In this document: piece by piece, positions 1-5,683 of the stretch
Position numbering within the stretch: the first letter of the stretch is position 1
Layout of the letters: each line of letters begins with the position of its first letter
From: JAPLGE01 sp964355545
GTDB lineage: Bacteria; Bipolaricaulota; Bipolaricaulia; UBA7950; UBA9294
DNA length: 5,683 bases
Reading direction: 5' to 3'
Assembly (NCBI GenBank): GCA_964355545.1
Contig: CAYHEK010000084.1
Coordinates: 1 to 5,683, forward strand
Translations under genes and position numbers: made by a program
The notes under the pieces: generated by a model
Database searches by the model: none
The model's input: the letters and a program-made list of their open reading frames with translations, nothing else
What the model was told of the DNA's origin: nothing

Positions 1-1
1 C

Positions 2-1327
2 TCGGCCCGCTCGCTTGGGCTGCGGAGCGAAGCCTCGCAGCGCTTCGAGCGCGGGGTCGACCCGGAGGGGATCCCCCTCGCCGCCGACCGGACGGCGCAC
101 CTCTTCGAGGAGTTGACCGGCTGCCTTGTCCACCGCGGGATGGTCGACGCCTACCCCAGGAGGCGAGAGAGACGGACGATCCGGCTGCGGCCCTCCCGCG
201 CGAGCGCCCTGCTCGGAGTAAAGGTCGGTAAAGAGCGCATGGCCGAGATCCTCGCGCGCCTTGAGTGCGAGACGAGGCCGGACGGCGAGGCTCTCGCCGT
301 CACGGTCCCCACCTTCCGCGCCGACCTCGTGGAGGAGGTCGACCTCGTGGAGGAGGTCGGCCGGATCTTTGGCTACGACCGCCTCCCCTCGGCGCCGCCG
401 CGCGTCCCGCTCCGCCTGGGGCACAAGGACTCGCTCGAGCAGGTGAAGGACGAGGCGCGGAGGATCCTCGTCGGCCTCGGCTTGGACGAGGTCATCACGG
501 ACGGCTTCGACCGGCCGGAGTGGCGGAGCGCCCTCCTCCTCCCGGAGGAGGACCTCGTCCAGGTGCGCAACCCAATGAACCCCGGCCAGAAGGCCCTGCG
601 GGGGAGCCTCCTCCCCGGCCTCCTTTCTGTCGTCGAGACAAACCTCGGCCACGACGTCGATGGCGGGATGATCTTCGAAGTGGGGCGGACCTTCTCCAAA
701 AGCCAGGGCGAGACGGAATCGACAGCCGCGGCCCTCTTCGGACGCACCCGCGTCCCCCTAGCCGGAAAGGAGGAGATCGACCTCTTGGCCGCTAAGGGGG
801 TCCTCATCGACCTCCTCGCGGGCCTCGGCCGTAGGGAGGCGCGCATCACCGCGGCGGGGAGCCCGCCCTCCCTCCACCCGGGGAGGGGCGGGAGGGTCCT
901 CCTCGAGGAGGAGCCGATCGGCCTCTTCGGTGAGCTTTCTTTGGCCGGCCGCGCCCTCCTTCCCGGCCGGCCGCGCGTGATCGTGTTCGAGCTTGCGCTT
1001 GAGCGGATCGACGCGTGGCGTCGGAGCCCGCCGGCGTTTATCCCTCTCCCGCGCTTCCCCGCGTGCAAGCGCGACCTCTCCCTCCTTGTGCCGACCGACC
1101 GCCCCGAAGAGGACCTGCGGCGGGCGATCGCCGCCGAGCCGGAGGTGGAGGAGGTCTTCCTCTACGACCTCTACCAAGGTGAGCCGGTTCAAGCAGGCTA
1201 CAAGAGCCTCACCTACGAGCTTCTCTTGCGCTCGCCGGACCGCACCCTGACCGACGCGGAGGTCGCGCGGGTCATGGAAAGGATAAAAGAGCGACTGGCT
1301 GAGCTTGGGGCAAGCCTGCGGGCGTAG
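2..1327 (+). CDS. pheT: Phenylalanine--tRNA ligase beta subunit, 5'-truncated by the window edge
   Basis: This is the beta subunit of the cytoplasmic alpha2-beta2 PheRS, which attaches phenylalanine to tRNA-Phe. The reading frame is open from base 2 to the TAG at 1325-1327, giving 441 residues. No start is in view: the ATG-like codons inside, and the TTG at 113, lie within conserved sequence. Residues 8-20 (RSEASQRFERGVD) are the family motif at the end of the B3/B4 editing domain. A B5 domain follows at about 59-128, ending in DLVEEVGRIFGYDRLP. The catalytic-like core spans about 145-338, with NPMNPGQKALRGSLLPGLL, the FEVGRTF strand and LHPGR. The FDX-ACB anticodon-binding domain spans about 346-441, with PRFPACKRDLSLLV. 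Bacterial PheT is usually 650-800 residues, so roughly 200-350 N-terminal residues lie outside. The core has ITDGF where I recall ITySF as usual; this is a minor departure. pheS would be expected just upstream. The gene abuts tsaE and is probably cotranscribed with it. Confidence 0.96.
   Translation, partial: SARSLGLRSEASQRFERGVDPEGIPLAADRTAHLFEELTGCLVHRGMVDAYPRRRERRTIRLRPSRASALLGVKVGKERMAEILARLECETRPDGEALAVTVPTFRADLVEEVDLVEEVGRIFGYDRLPSAPPRVPLRLGHKDSLEQVKDEARRILVGLGLDEVITDGFDRPEWRSALLLPEEDLVQVRNPMNPGQKALRGSLLPGLLSVVETNLGHDVDGGMIFEVGRTFSKSQGETESTAAALFGRTRVPLAGKEEIDLLAAKGVLIDLLAGLGRREARITAAGSPPSLHPGRGGRVLLEEEPIGLFGELSLAGRALLPGRPRVIVFELALERIDAWRRSPPAFIPLPRFPACKRDLSLLVPTDRPEEDLRRAIAAEPEVEEVFLYDLYQGEPVQAGYKSLTYELLLRSPDRTLTDAEVARVMERIKERLAELGASLRA
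323..358 (+). repeat. Perfect 18-nt tandem duplication inside the PheT B5 domain
   Basis: GACCTCGTGGAGGAGGTC occurs twice back to back (323-340 and 341-358), in frame, and encodes DLVEEV-DLVEEV. Each unit has inverted ends (GACCTC/GAGGTC), and the junction makes a perfect 12-bp palindrome at 335-346. The PheT family normally has a motif of the form R-x-D-(L/I)-x-x-E-x-D-L-(I/V)-E-E-(V/I) here, and the protein length through this stretch matches that pattern. The repeat therefore looks like convergence of two similar peptide segments onto identical codons, not an inserted copy. Confidence 0.9.
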
Positions 1328-1816
1328 ATGAACAAGACGATCATCGCTCACGACGCGGCGGAGATGGAGGAGATCGGGGTCGACCTCGCTCGCTTTCTTG
1401 AGGACGGGGCCCTCGTCTCTCTCGTCGGGCCCCTCGGCGCGGGGAAGACGACCCTCGCCAAGGGGATCGCCAAGGGGCTCCTCATCACTGACGTCGTCGT
1501 CTCCCCGAGCTACCTCCTCAGCCGCGACTACCGCGGCCGCCTCACCCTCCACCACCTCGACGCCTACCGGGTCTCTTCCCTCGCCGAGCTCGCCGAGGTC
1601 GGCCTCGACCACCTCCTCCCGCCGGAAGAAGGGGTCACCGTGGTTGAGTGGCCGGATCGCGTGGAGGGGATCGTCGAGCAAAGCGACATCCTCGTCACGA
1701 TCGAGCTCCTCGAGAGCGGGTCGCGGCGGGTGGAGATCACAGAGCGCGTCAGAAGACCCCGTCGACCTCGAACCCGCAGTCCGGACACTTCCCGTCCTGG
1801 AGCCGGTTCTCCTTGA
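1328..1816 (+). CDS. tsaE: tRNA threonylcarbamoyladenosine biosynthesis ATPase TsaE (YjeE)
   Basis: TsaE is the small cytoplasmic P-loop ATPase that works with TsaB, TsaD and TsaC to form t6A at position 37 of tRNAs reading ANN codons. The 162-residue product has the Walker A loop GPLGAGKTT at 34-42, then SPSYLL at 59-64 (matching the family SPTF/Y switch, with Ser for Thr), HLDAYR at 76-81 and VEWPDR at 106-111, all in the expected order. The ATG at 1328 follows the pheT TAG with no gap. There is no clear Shine-Dalgarno sequence upstream, so translation probably depends on coupling to pheT. TsaE homology ends near residue 140 (VEITER). The last 22 or so residues are Arg/Pro/Ser-rich, unlike the rest, and are encoded by DNA that is antisense to the 3' end of amrS. 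That tail is probably read-through sequence that arose when an earlier stop was lost, although a specific extension cannot be excluded. Confidence 0.95.
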   Translation: MNKTIIAHDAAEMEEIGVDLARFLEDGALVSLVGPLGAGKTTLAKGIAKGLLITDVVVSPSYLLSRDYRGRLTLHHLDAYRVSSLAELAEVGLDHLLPPEEGVTVVEWPDRVEGIVEQSDILVTIELLESGSRRVEITERVRRPRRPRTRSPDTSRPGAGSP

Positions 1817-2756
1817 CGAGAAACCCGATCCGCTTGATGAGGAGCCGGCGGCACCCCGGGCAGCGCGTGTCCTCCCCTTCGCCGGGGACGTTCCCCAGGT
1901 ACACGTAGCGAAGGCCGGCCTCGCGGCCGATCCGCTGCGCTTCCTCCAGGGTCCTGACCGGGGTCGGGGGAAGGTCGAGGAGGCGCCAGGCGGGGTAGAA
2001 ACGGCTGATGTGCCAGGGGATCGCGGGAGAGACCCCGACGATCGCCTCGGCGATCCAGCGTAGCTCCTCCGGCCGGTCGTTCATCCCTGGGATGACGAGG
2101 GTCGTCACCTCGACCCACACCCCCGCCGCGAAGAAGCGCTCGATTGAGTCTAGGACCGGCCGCACGTTCGCCCCCACGACCGTGTGGTAGAAGTCGTCCG
2201 AGATCCCTTTTAGGTCGATGTTGATCCCGTCGAGGTAGGGGATGAGGGCCTCCGCCGCCTCGGCGGTCATGTACCCGTTCGAGACGAAGACGTTCGCGAT
2301 CCCCTCCTCGCGCGCGACGCGAGCCGTGTCGAGGGCGTACTCGAAGAAGACCGTCGGCTCGGTGTAGGTGTAGGCGATCGTCGGGCAGCCGGTCTCTTTC
2401 GCGCGCGCGACGATCTCGCTCGGGGAGACCTCCTCGCCGGGGATCGCCCCCCTCGACTCGCGCGGGGCCTGGGAGATCGTGTAGTTCTGGCAGTTCTTGC
2501 AGGTGAAGTTGCAGCCGACCGTGGCCACGGAGTAGGCACAGGTGCCGGGGAGGAAGTGAAAAAGGGGCTTCTTCTCGATCGGGTCGACCGCGTGGGAGAT
2601 GAGACGACCGTAGACGAGGCTGTACAGGGTCCCCCCGCGGTTCTCGCGCACGGCGCAGATCCCGCGGCACCCATCGCCGATCAGGCAGCGGTGCGCGCAC
2701 AGGCCGCAGCGGACGCGGCCGTCGCGCAGCTTCTCGTAGAGCGCCGCCTCGTTCAT
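1749..2756 (-). CDS. amrS: AmmeMemoRadiSam-system radical SAM protein AmrS (PflA-like)
   Basis: This is a predicted cytoplasmic [4Fe-4S] radical S-adenosylmethionine enzyme of the family often found with AMMECR1 and Memo domain proteins; I know of no substrate that can be assigned from sequence. The 335-residue product begins with a Cys-rich segment, CGLCAHRC (17-24) followed by C30 and C34 (GICAVREN). The radical SAM triad CNFTCKNC follows at C82, C86 and C89 (CX3CX2C). Next come YTYTEPTVFFEY (129-140), INIDLKG (178-184) and a family-like IPGMND (222-227). Two CxxC knuckles (CPGC 299-302, CPDC 324-327) suggest a C-terminal zinc ribbon. A full-length activase-like fold is therefore present. 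The start at 2754-2756 has a good GGAGG 5 nt upstream. The gene runs opposite to its neighbours, diverges from the ABC-F operon and overlaps the tsaE tail at its own 3' end. Neither amrA (AMMECR1) nor amrB (Memo) is in this window. A generic pyruvate formate-lyase activating-enzyme label is the main alternative name. Confidence 0.9.
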   Translation of the reverse strand: MNEAALYEKLRDGRVRCGLCAHRCLIGDGCRGICAVRENRGGTLYSLVYGRLISHAVDPIEKKPLFHFLPGTCAYSVATVGCNFTCKNCQNYTISQAPRESRGAIPGEEVSPSEIVARAKETGCPTIAYTYTEPTVFFEYALDTARVAREEGIANVFVSNGYMTAEAAEALIPYLDGINIDLKGISDDFYHTVVGANVRPVLDSIERFFAAGVWVEVTTLVIPGMNDRPEELRWIAEAIVGVSPAIPWHISRFYPAWRLLDLPPTPVRTLEEAQRIGREAGLRYVYLGNVPGEGEDTRCPGCRRLLIKRIGFLVKENRLQDGKCPDCGFEVDGVF

Positions 2757-2871
2757 GGTCCCCTCCGCCCCATCCTACCACAGGGGGCACGGAGGGGGAA
2801 GAGAGGGCCTTCCCACTGGAGGGGCGTGCGGCCTTTTCCCTCTTGCCTCCTTTCCGTACCATCAGGACGCG
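2757..2871. promoter_or_regulatory. Divergent intergenic control region between amrS and the ABC-F operon
   Basis: This 115-bp gap is the only true non-coding stretch in the window, and it lies between two divergent starts, so promoters for both directions should be in or near it. On the minus strand, TGGTAGGAT (an extended -10-like element; hexamer at 2772-2777) sits 15 nt before the amrS ATG. On the plus strand, TACCAT (2857-2862) sits 9 nt before the ABC-F ATG, with a poor TTTTCC at -35 spacing (2834-2839). Both hexamers match TATAAT at only four of six positions. If they are used, transcripts would start at or very close to the start codons. A weak inverted repeat, AAGAG (2799-2803) with CTCTT (2840-2844) plus an inner GGCC/GGCC pairing, could form an imperfect hairpin. 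The role of the region follows from gene orientation; the individual elements are tentative. Confidence 0.45.
2762..2766 (-). promoter_or_regulatory. Shine-Dalgarno sequence of amrS
   Basis: GGAGG on the minus strand lies 5 nt before the ATG at 2754-2756. It supports that start and argues against a strictly leaderless amrS transcript, because a message beginning within the -10-to-start interval would carry little or none of it. Confidence 0.75.
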
Positions 2872-4788
2872 ATGGCGCTTATAGAGATCGATGGGCTCGA
2901 GAAGTCCTTCGGATCGCAGGTTCTCTTCCGTTCCTTCTCGGCGCCGGTCCATCGGGGGGACCGGATCGCCCTCGTGGGTGACAACGGGGTCGGGAAGTCG
3001 ACCCTCCTCCACATCCTCGCCGGGGTGGAGGAGCAAAGCGCGGGGAGGGTCCACCGCGGCCGCGGGGTGCGCGTCGGCCTCCTTCCCCAGGTTGCGCGCC
3101 TGCGAGGGAGCGGGACCCTCTACAAGGCGATGGAGGAGGCGTTCGCCGACCTCCTCGCGGCGGAGAGGGAGCTTCGGGGCCTTGAGGCGACGATGGGAAA
3201 GGAGAGCGACCCGGAGATCCTCGCGCGCTACGACGAGCTCCTGCACCGCTTCGAGCGTGAGGACGGCTACACGATCGAGGCTCGGATCCGCTCCGTCTTG
3301 AGCGGGGTCGGGTTCGGCGAAGACCGGTTCGATCGGCCGGTCGAGCTCCTGTCCGGTGGGGAGGAGGCGCGCGCCGCCCTCGCCCGCGTCCTTCTCGTCG
3401 AGCCGGACCTTCTCCTCCTCGACGAACCGACGAACCACCTCGACTTCGCCGCCCTCGATTGGCTGGAGGAGACGCTCCACGAGTTTGCGGGCGGCCTCGT
3501 CCTCGTCTCCCACGACCGTCACCTCCTCGACCGCGTCGCGAACCGGACCTGGGAGATCGCGTTTGGCGAGGTCACGCTCTATCGCGGCGGCTACTCCCAG
3601 TCGCGGCGGGAGCGCGAGGCCGAGCGGGCGCGCCGCGCGGAGGCCCACGCAGCCCAAGAGGCGACGATCGAGCGCCACCGGGACTTCATCCGCCGCCACC
3701 ACGCTGGCCAGAAGCACGGCCAGGCGAAGGACCGGGAGAAGAAGATCGAGCGGATCGAGAAGGGGCTCGTGGAGGCTCCGCGCGAGGCGAAGCGGATCTC
3801 CCTGCGCGTCTCCCTGGGAAGCCAGAGCGGGAAGCGCGTCCTCGTGACGGAGGGCCTCGCGGTCGGCTTCACGTCGCCCCTCTTCACCGCGCCGGACCTT
3901 GTCCTCTACCGCGGAGAGAGGGTCGCCCTCATCGGGCCGAACGGGTGCGGGAAGACGACCTTCCTCAAGGGGATCGCGGGGAGCCTCCCGCCGTGCGAGG
4001 GCCGGATCGTCCTCGGCCACGGGGTGCGGGTCGCCGTCTACAGCCAGACCCAGGAGGGGCTCGACGGAAATGGGACCGTGCTCGACGCGATCCTCTCCCG
4101 CTCCTCCCTTTCGATTAGCCAGGCGCGGGGGCTCCTGGGCCGCTACCTCTTCTCCGGGAACGACGTCATGAAGAGGATGAAGGCCCTCTCCGGAGGGGAG
4201 CGCAGCCGCGTCGCCCTCGCCCTTCTCTCCCTCATGGAGGGGAACCTCCTCCTTCTTGATGAGCCGACGAACCACCTCGACCCCGCAAGCCAAGAGATCC
4301 TCGAGGACGCCCTCCTCGCCTACGAAGGGACGATCGTCCTCGTCTCGCACGACCGCGCGCTCCTTGCGGCCGTCTCGACGCAGGCGTGGGAGGTCCGCGA
4401 GGGGACCCTGTGCGTCTTCCCCTTCGGATACCGCGAGCACAAGGAGCGCACGGCCACAGCGGAAGCTCCCGTTCCCGCTCCCAAAGAGGCGGGGAGGAGG
4501 GAGCGGCCGCGGGAAGAGCACAAACGGCAAAAGAAGCCGGACCGCTACGAGGCGAGAAGGCGCCTGGAGGAAGGGAAGGCCCTCGAGGAGGAGGTCGAGC
4601 GCCTGGAGGACGCTCTCCGAGGCGCCGAGGAGGGGCTCCTTGAGGCGAGCCGCGCGGGCGACGCAGGGAAGGTCGCTCATCTGGGTCGGGAATACGAGCG
4701 CCTCCGCGAGGCGCTCGGGGAGAAGGTCGCCGCCTGGGAGAGGTGGGCGAGCGCGGGGGAAGGAGCGAGGCGCGAGGAGGGGCGATGA
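2872..4788 (+). CDS. ABC-F family ATPase with Uup-like C-terminal coiled coil
   Basis: This is a soluble twin-ATPase protein with no transmembrane segments. ABC-F proteins generally bind the ribosomal E site and rescue or tune stalled translation; some give antibiotic resistance. The 638-residue product has NBD1 with Walker A GDNGVGKST (36-44), signature LSGGEEA (160-166), LLLLDEPTNHLD (180-191) and H-loop His214. A charged helical linker at about 240-310 (containing RRHHAGQKHGQAKDREKK) corresponds to the P-site tRNA interaction motif. NBD2 has GPNGCGKTT (355-363), LSGGERSR (439-446), LLLLDEPTNHLD (459-470) and His493. Both ATPase sites look intact. A Pro/Ala/Arg/Lys-rich spacer (about 525-558) leads to a Glu/Leu/Arg-rich coiled coil (about 558-625), as in Uup, which is close to this length. 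The frame is open upstream to an ATG at 2755, but homology starts at MALIEIDGLEKSFG, so I chose 2872, which has a weak AGGA at 2864-2867. The 3' end overlaps the next gene by 4 nt. I cannot separate Uup-like from YdiF-like subfamilies with certainty. Confidence 0.94.
   Translation: MALIEIDGLEKSFGSQVLFRSFSAPVHRGDRIALVGDNGVGKSTLLHILAGVEEQSAGRVHRGRGVRVGLLPQVARLRGSGTLYKAMEEAFADLLAAERELRGLEATMGKESDPEILARYDELLHRFEREDGYTIEARIRSVLSGVGFGEDRFDRPVELLSGGEEARAALARVLLVEPDLLLLDEPTNHLDFAALDWLEETLHEFAGGLVLVSHDRHLLDRVANRTWEIAFGEVTLYRGGYSQSRREREAERARRAEAHAAQEATIERHRDFIRRHHAGQKHGQAKDREKKIERIEKGLVEAPREAKRISLRVSLGSQSGKRVLVTEGLAVGFTSPLFTAPDLVLYRGERVALIGPNGCGKTTFLKGIAGSLPPCEGRIVLGHGVRVAVYSQTQEGLDGNGTVLDAILSRSSLSISQARGLLGRYLFSGNDVMKRMKALSGGERSRVALALLSLMEGNLLLLDEPTNHLDPASQEILEDALLAYEGTIVLVSHDRALLAAVSTQAWEVREGTLCVFPFGYREHKERTATAEAPVPAPKEAGRRERPREEHKRQKKPDRYEARRRLEEGKALEEEVERLEDALRGAEEGLLEASRAGDAGKVAHLGREYERLREALGEKVAAWERWASAGEGARREEGR
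4774..4780 (+). promoter_or_regulatory. Shine-Dalgarno sequence of the PLPBP gene
   Basis: GAGGAGG lies inside the last codons of the ABC-F gene, 4 nt before the ATG at 4785. It decides the start: an upstream in-frame ATG at 4743 would add 14 residues with no homology and has no comparable ribosome-binding site. Confidence 0.8.
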
Positions 4789-5465
4789 TCCGGGAGAACG
4801 TGCGGCGGATCTTGGGCGAGATTCCCCCGTCGGTCGAGGTGGTCGCGGCGGCGAAGGGGCGAACCCCCGGAGAGATCCTCGAGGCGATCGAGGCCGGGAT
4901 CCGGATCGTGGGAGAGAACTACGTCCAGGAGTCTAAAATCGCGATCGAGGCGATCGGGGCAAGGGCGAAGTGGCACATGATCGGCCGCCTACAACGGAAC
5001 AAGGTGCACAGGGCGGCCTCTCTCTTCGACCTCGTCGAGACGGTCGACTCCCTCCCCCTCGCGTGCGCGCTCGACGCCGCCTGCGGCCGGATCGGCAAGG
5101 TGATGCCGGTCCTCGTCGAGATAAACAGCGGTCGCGAGGCGGGGAAGGTGGGGGTCCTTCCCGAAGAGGCGGAGGGGCTCCTCTACGCGATCGCGAACCT
5201 TCCTCACCTGCGCGTCGTGGGCCTCATGACGATGGGGCCGCAGGTCGCGGATCCCGAGGGGGCGCGGCCCTGCTTTCGCAAGATGCGACGCCTCCTCGAG
5301 GACCTCCGCTCGCTTCCTCTCGCGAACGTTGACCTTGCGGTCCTCTCCATGGGGATGAGCGACACCTACCGTGCCGCGATCGAGGAGGGGGCGACGATGG
5401 TGCGGATCGGGACGAAGATCTTCGGGGTAAGGCCCGAGGGACCTCGCGGAAAGGAGGATGGATGA
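4785..5465 (+). CDS. YggS/PLPBP family pyridoxal phosphate homeostasis protein
   Basis: This is a cytoplasmic single-domain fold-type III PLP-binding protein. The family has no established catalytic reaction and is thought to buffer or deliver PLP and keep vitamin B6 and amino-acid pools balanced. The 226-residue product has the PLP-lysine strand VEVVAAAK (predicted Schiff-base K24), GENYVQES (43-50), WHMIGRLQRNKV (63-74), INSGREAGKVGV (113-124), VGLMTMGP (145-152), LSMGMSD (187-193) and VRIGTKIFG (206-214), the last two forming the phosphate-binding end of the barrel. The N-terminal arm is shorter than in E. coli YggS. The INSGRE and GVLPEE segments resemble forms I associate with anaerobic and deep-branching prokaryotes; that comparison is from memory. 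The start codon shares ATGA with the ABC-F stop, and its own stop shares ATGA with the next gene, so translation of all three is probably coupled. Confidence 0.95.
   Translation: MIRENVRRILGEIPPSVEVVAAAKGRTPGEILEAIEAGIRIVGENYVQESKIAIEAIGARAKWHMIGRLQRNKVHRAASLFDLVETVDSLPLACALDAACGRIGKVMPVLVEINSGREAGKVGVLPEEAEGLLYAIANLPHLRVVGLMTMGPQVADPEGARPCFRKMRRLLEDLRSLPLANVDLAVLSMGMSDTYRAAIEEGATMVRIGTKIFGVRPEGPRGKEDG
5451..5457 (+). promoter_or_regulatory. Shine-Dalgarno sequence of the metallophosphoesterase gene
   Basis: AAGGAGG sits 4 nt before the ATG at 5462, within the last codons of the PLPBP gene. A nearer ATG at 5458 directly abuts this element, too close to be used, and opens a different frame with no recognisable product. 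Confidence 0.8.
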
Positions 5466-5683
5466 AGGTCGGGATCCTCGCCGACAGCCACGATCACCTC
5501 GTGAAGATTGCCCGTGCCGTCTCGCTCTTCAACGAGGAGAAGGTGGGGCTTGTCCTCCACGCCGGGGACTTCATCTCCCCGATCACGGCGCGCGAGTTCG
5601 AGAGGCTCTCCGCCCCGCTCGTCGGGGTCTTCGGGAATAACGACGGGGAGAGGGTCTACCTCCTCGAACGCTTCCGCGAGATC
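5462..5683 (+). CDS. YfcE/MJ0936-type metallophosphoesterase, 3'-truncated by the window edge
   Basis: This is the first 74 residues of a calcineurin-like phosphoesterase, a small cytoplasmic two-metal enzyme family that cleaves phosphodiesters or phosphomonoesters; the natural substrate is usually unknown. The metal-site motifs present are D-x-H in ILADSHDH (D8, H10), GD in LHAGDF (D36) and GNND (58-61), where N59 would bridge the metals; GNCD or GNHD is more usual. The later family histidine motifs (the H and GHTH blocks) would lie past the right edge, so integrity cannot be judged. Members are typically about 160-185 residues, so a little under half is visible. The gene overlaps PLPBP by 4 nt (ATGA) and is probably the third gene of the ABC-F operon. 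Confidence 0.92.
   Translation, partial: MKVGILADSHDHLVKIARAVSLFNEEKVGLVLHAGDFISPITAREFERLSAPLVGVFGNNDGERVYLLERFREI

Noticed and set aside
373..1681. Long minus-strand open frames across pheT and tsaE (373-1068 and 758-1681)
   Set aside because: They are shadows of PheT and TsaE, whose domains are conserved in order on the plus strand; the antisense products show no recognisable motif.
1740..1830. Possible bidirectional terminator between the convergent tsaE and amrS
   Set aside because: I found no stable GC hairpin followed by a T-run on either strand; the stretch is coding on both strands.
2755..2871. In-frame upstream ATG at 2755 giving a 39-residue N-terminal extension of the ABC-F protein
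   Set aside because: The extension has no ABC-F homology, its ATG is merely the other half of the palindromic CATG that starts amrS, and ABC-F proteins normally begin where MALIEIDGLEKSFG begins.
1564..4680. A 1038-codon open frame on the minus strand, opposite the ABC-F gene and running across amrS in another frame
   Set aside because: It is antisense to clearly homologous genes, low in complexity (Leu/Arg/Glu/Pro-rich) and matches no family I recognise. Strong GC-ending codon bias in the sense genes removes stop codons on the opposite strand and explains it.
5458..5640. Open frame starting at ATG 5458
   Set aside because: It abuts the AAGGAGG with no spacing and is Arg/Pro-rich shadow sequence; the ATG at 5462 gives a clear metallophosphoesterase with DxH, GD and GNND motifs.
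1..5683. tRNA or rRNA genes, CRISPR arrays, insertion sequences, prophage or defence genes
   Set aside because: None seen by reading both strands; almost every base belongs to the six recognised genes.

Overview
This is a gene-dense, G+C-rich bacterial chromosomal window with six protein-coding genes and almost no non-coding DNA. A bacterial-type PheT, TsaE (a bacterial t6A protein) and tight ATGA-type gene junctions all point to a bacterium. Codons end mostly in C or G, with GGG common for Gly, ATC for Ile and CTC for Leu. A PLPBP of the short 'INSGRE...GVLPEE' type and an AmrS radical SAM protein together would fit a deep-branching or anaerobic, perhaps thermophilic, lineage such as Bipolaricaulota or a relative. 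That placement is a weak guess from memory of protein style and was not tested.

Layout. (i) Positions 2-1816, plus strand: the 3' two-thirds of pheT (phenylalanyl-tRNA synthetase beta subunit, cut by the left edge), then tsaE (t6A37 tRNA modification ATPase), whose ATG directly follows the pheT stop. (ii) Positions 1749-2756, minus strand: amrS, the radical SAM member of the AmmeMemoRadiSam group. It converges on tsaE and overlaps it tail to tail by 68 bp. (iii) Positions 2757-2871: the only real intergenic gap (115 bp), a divergent control region. (iv) Positions 2872-5683, plus strand: an apparent operon of a two-domain ABC-F ATPase with a Uup-like C-terminal extension, a YggS/PLPBP pyridoxal-phosphate homeostasis protein, and a YfcE/MJ0936-type metallophosphoesterase cut by the right edge. 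Both junctions in this operon are 4-nt ATGA overlaps preceded by strong Shine-Dalgarno sequences.

Working together. PheT charges tRNA-Phe, TsaE helps make t6A on ANN-decoding tRNAs, and ABC-F proteins commonly act on the ribosome, so three of the six genes serve translation. PLPBP buffers the cofactor PLP. AmrS and the phosphoesterase have no substrate that can be read from the sequence.

I saw no tRNA, rRNA, CRISPR array, insertion sequence, prophage or defence module, and no convincing intrinsic terminator. I do not find an undescribed system here. The points most worth a second look are the tsaE/amrS antisense tail overlap, an AmrS gene with no AMMECR1 or Memo partner in view, and the compact divergent promoter region.
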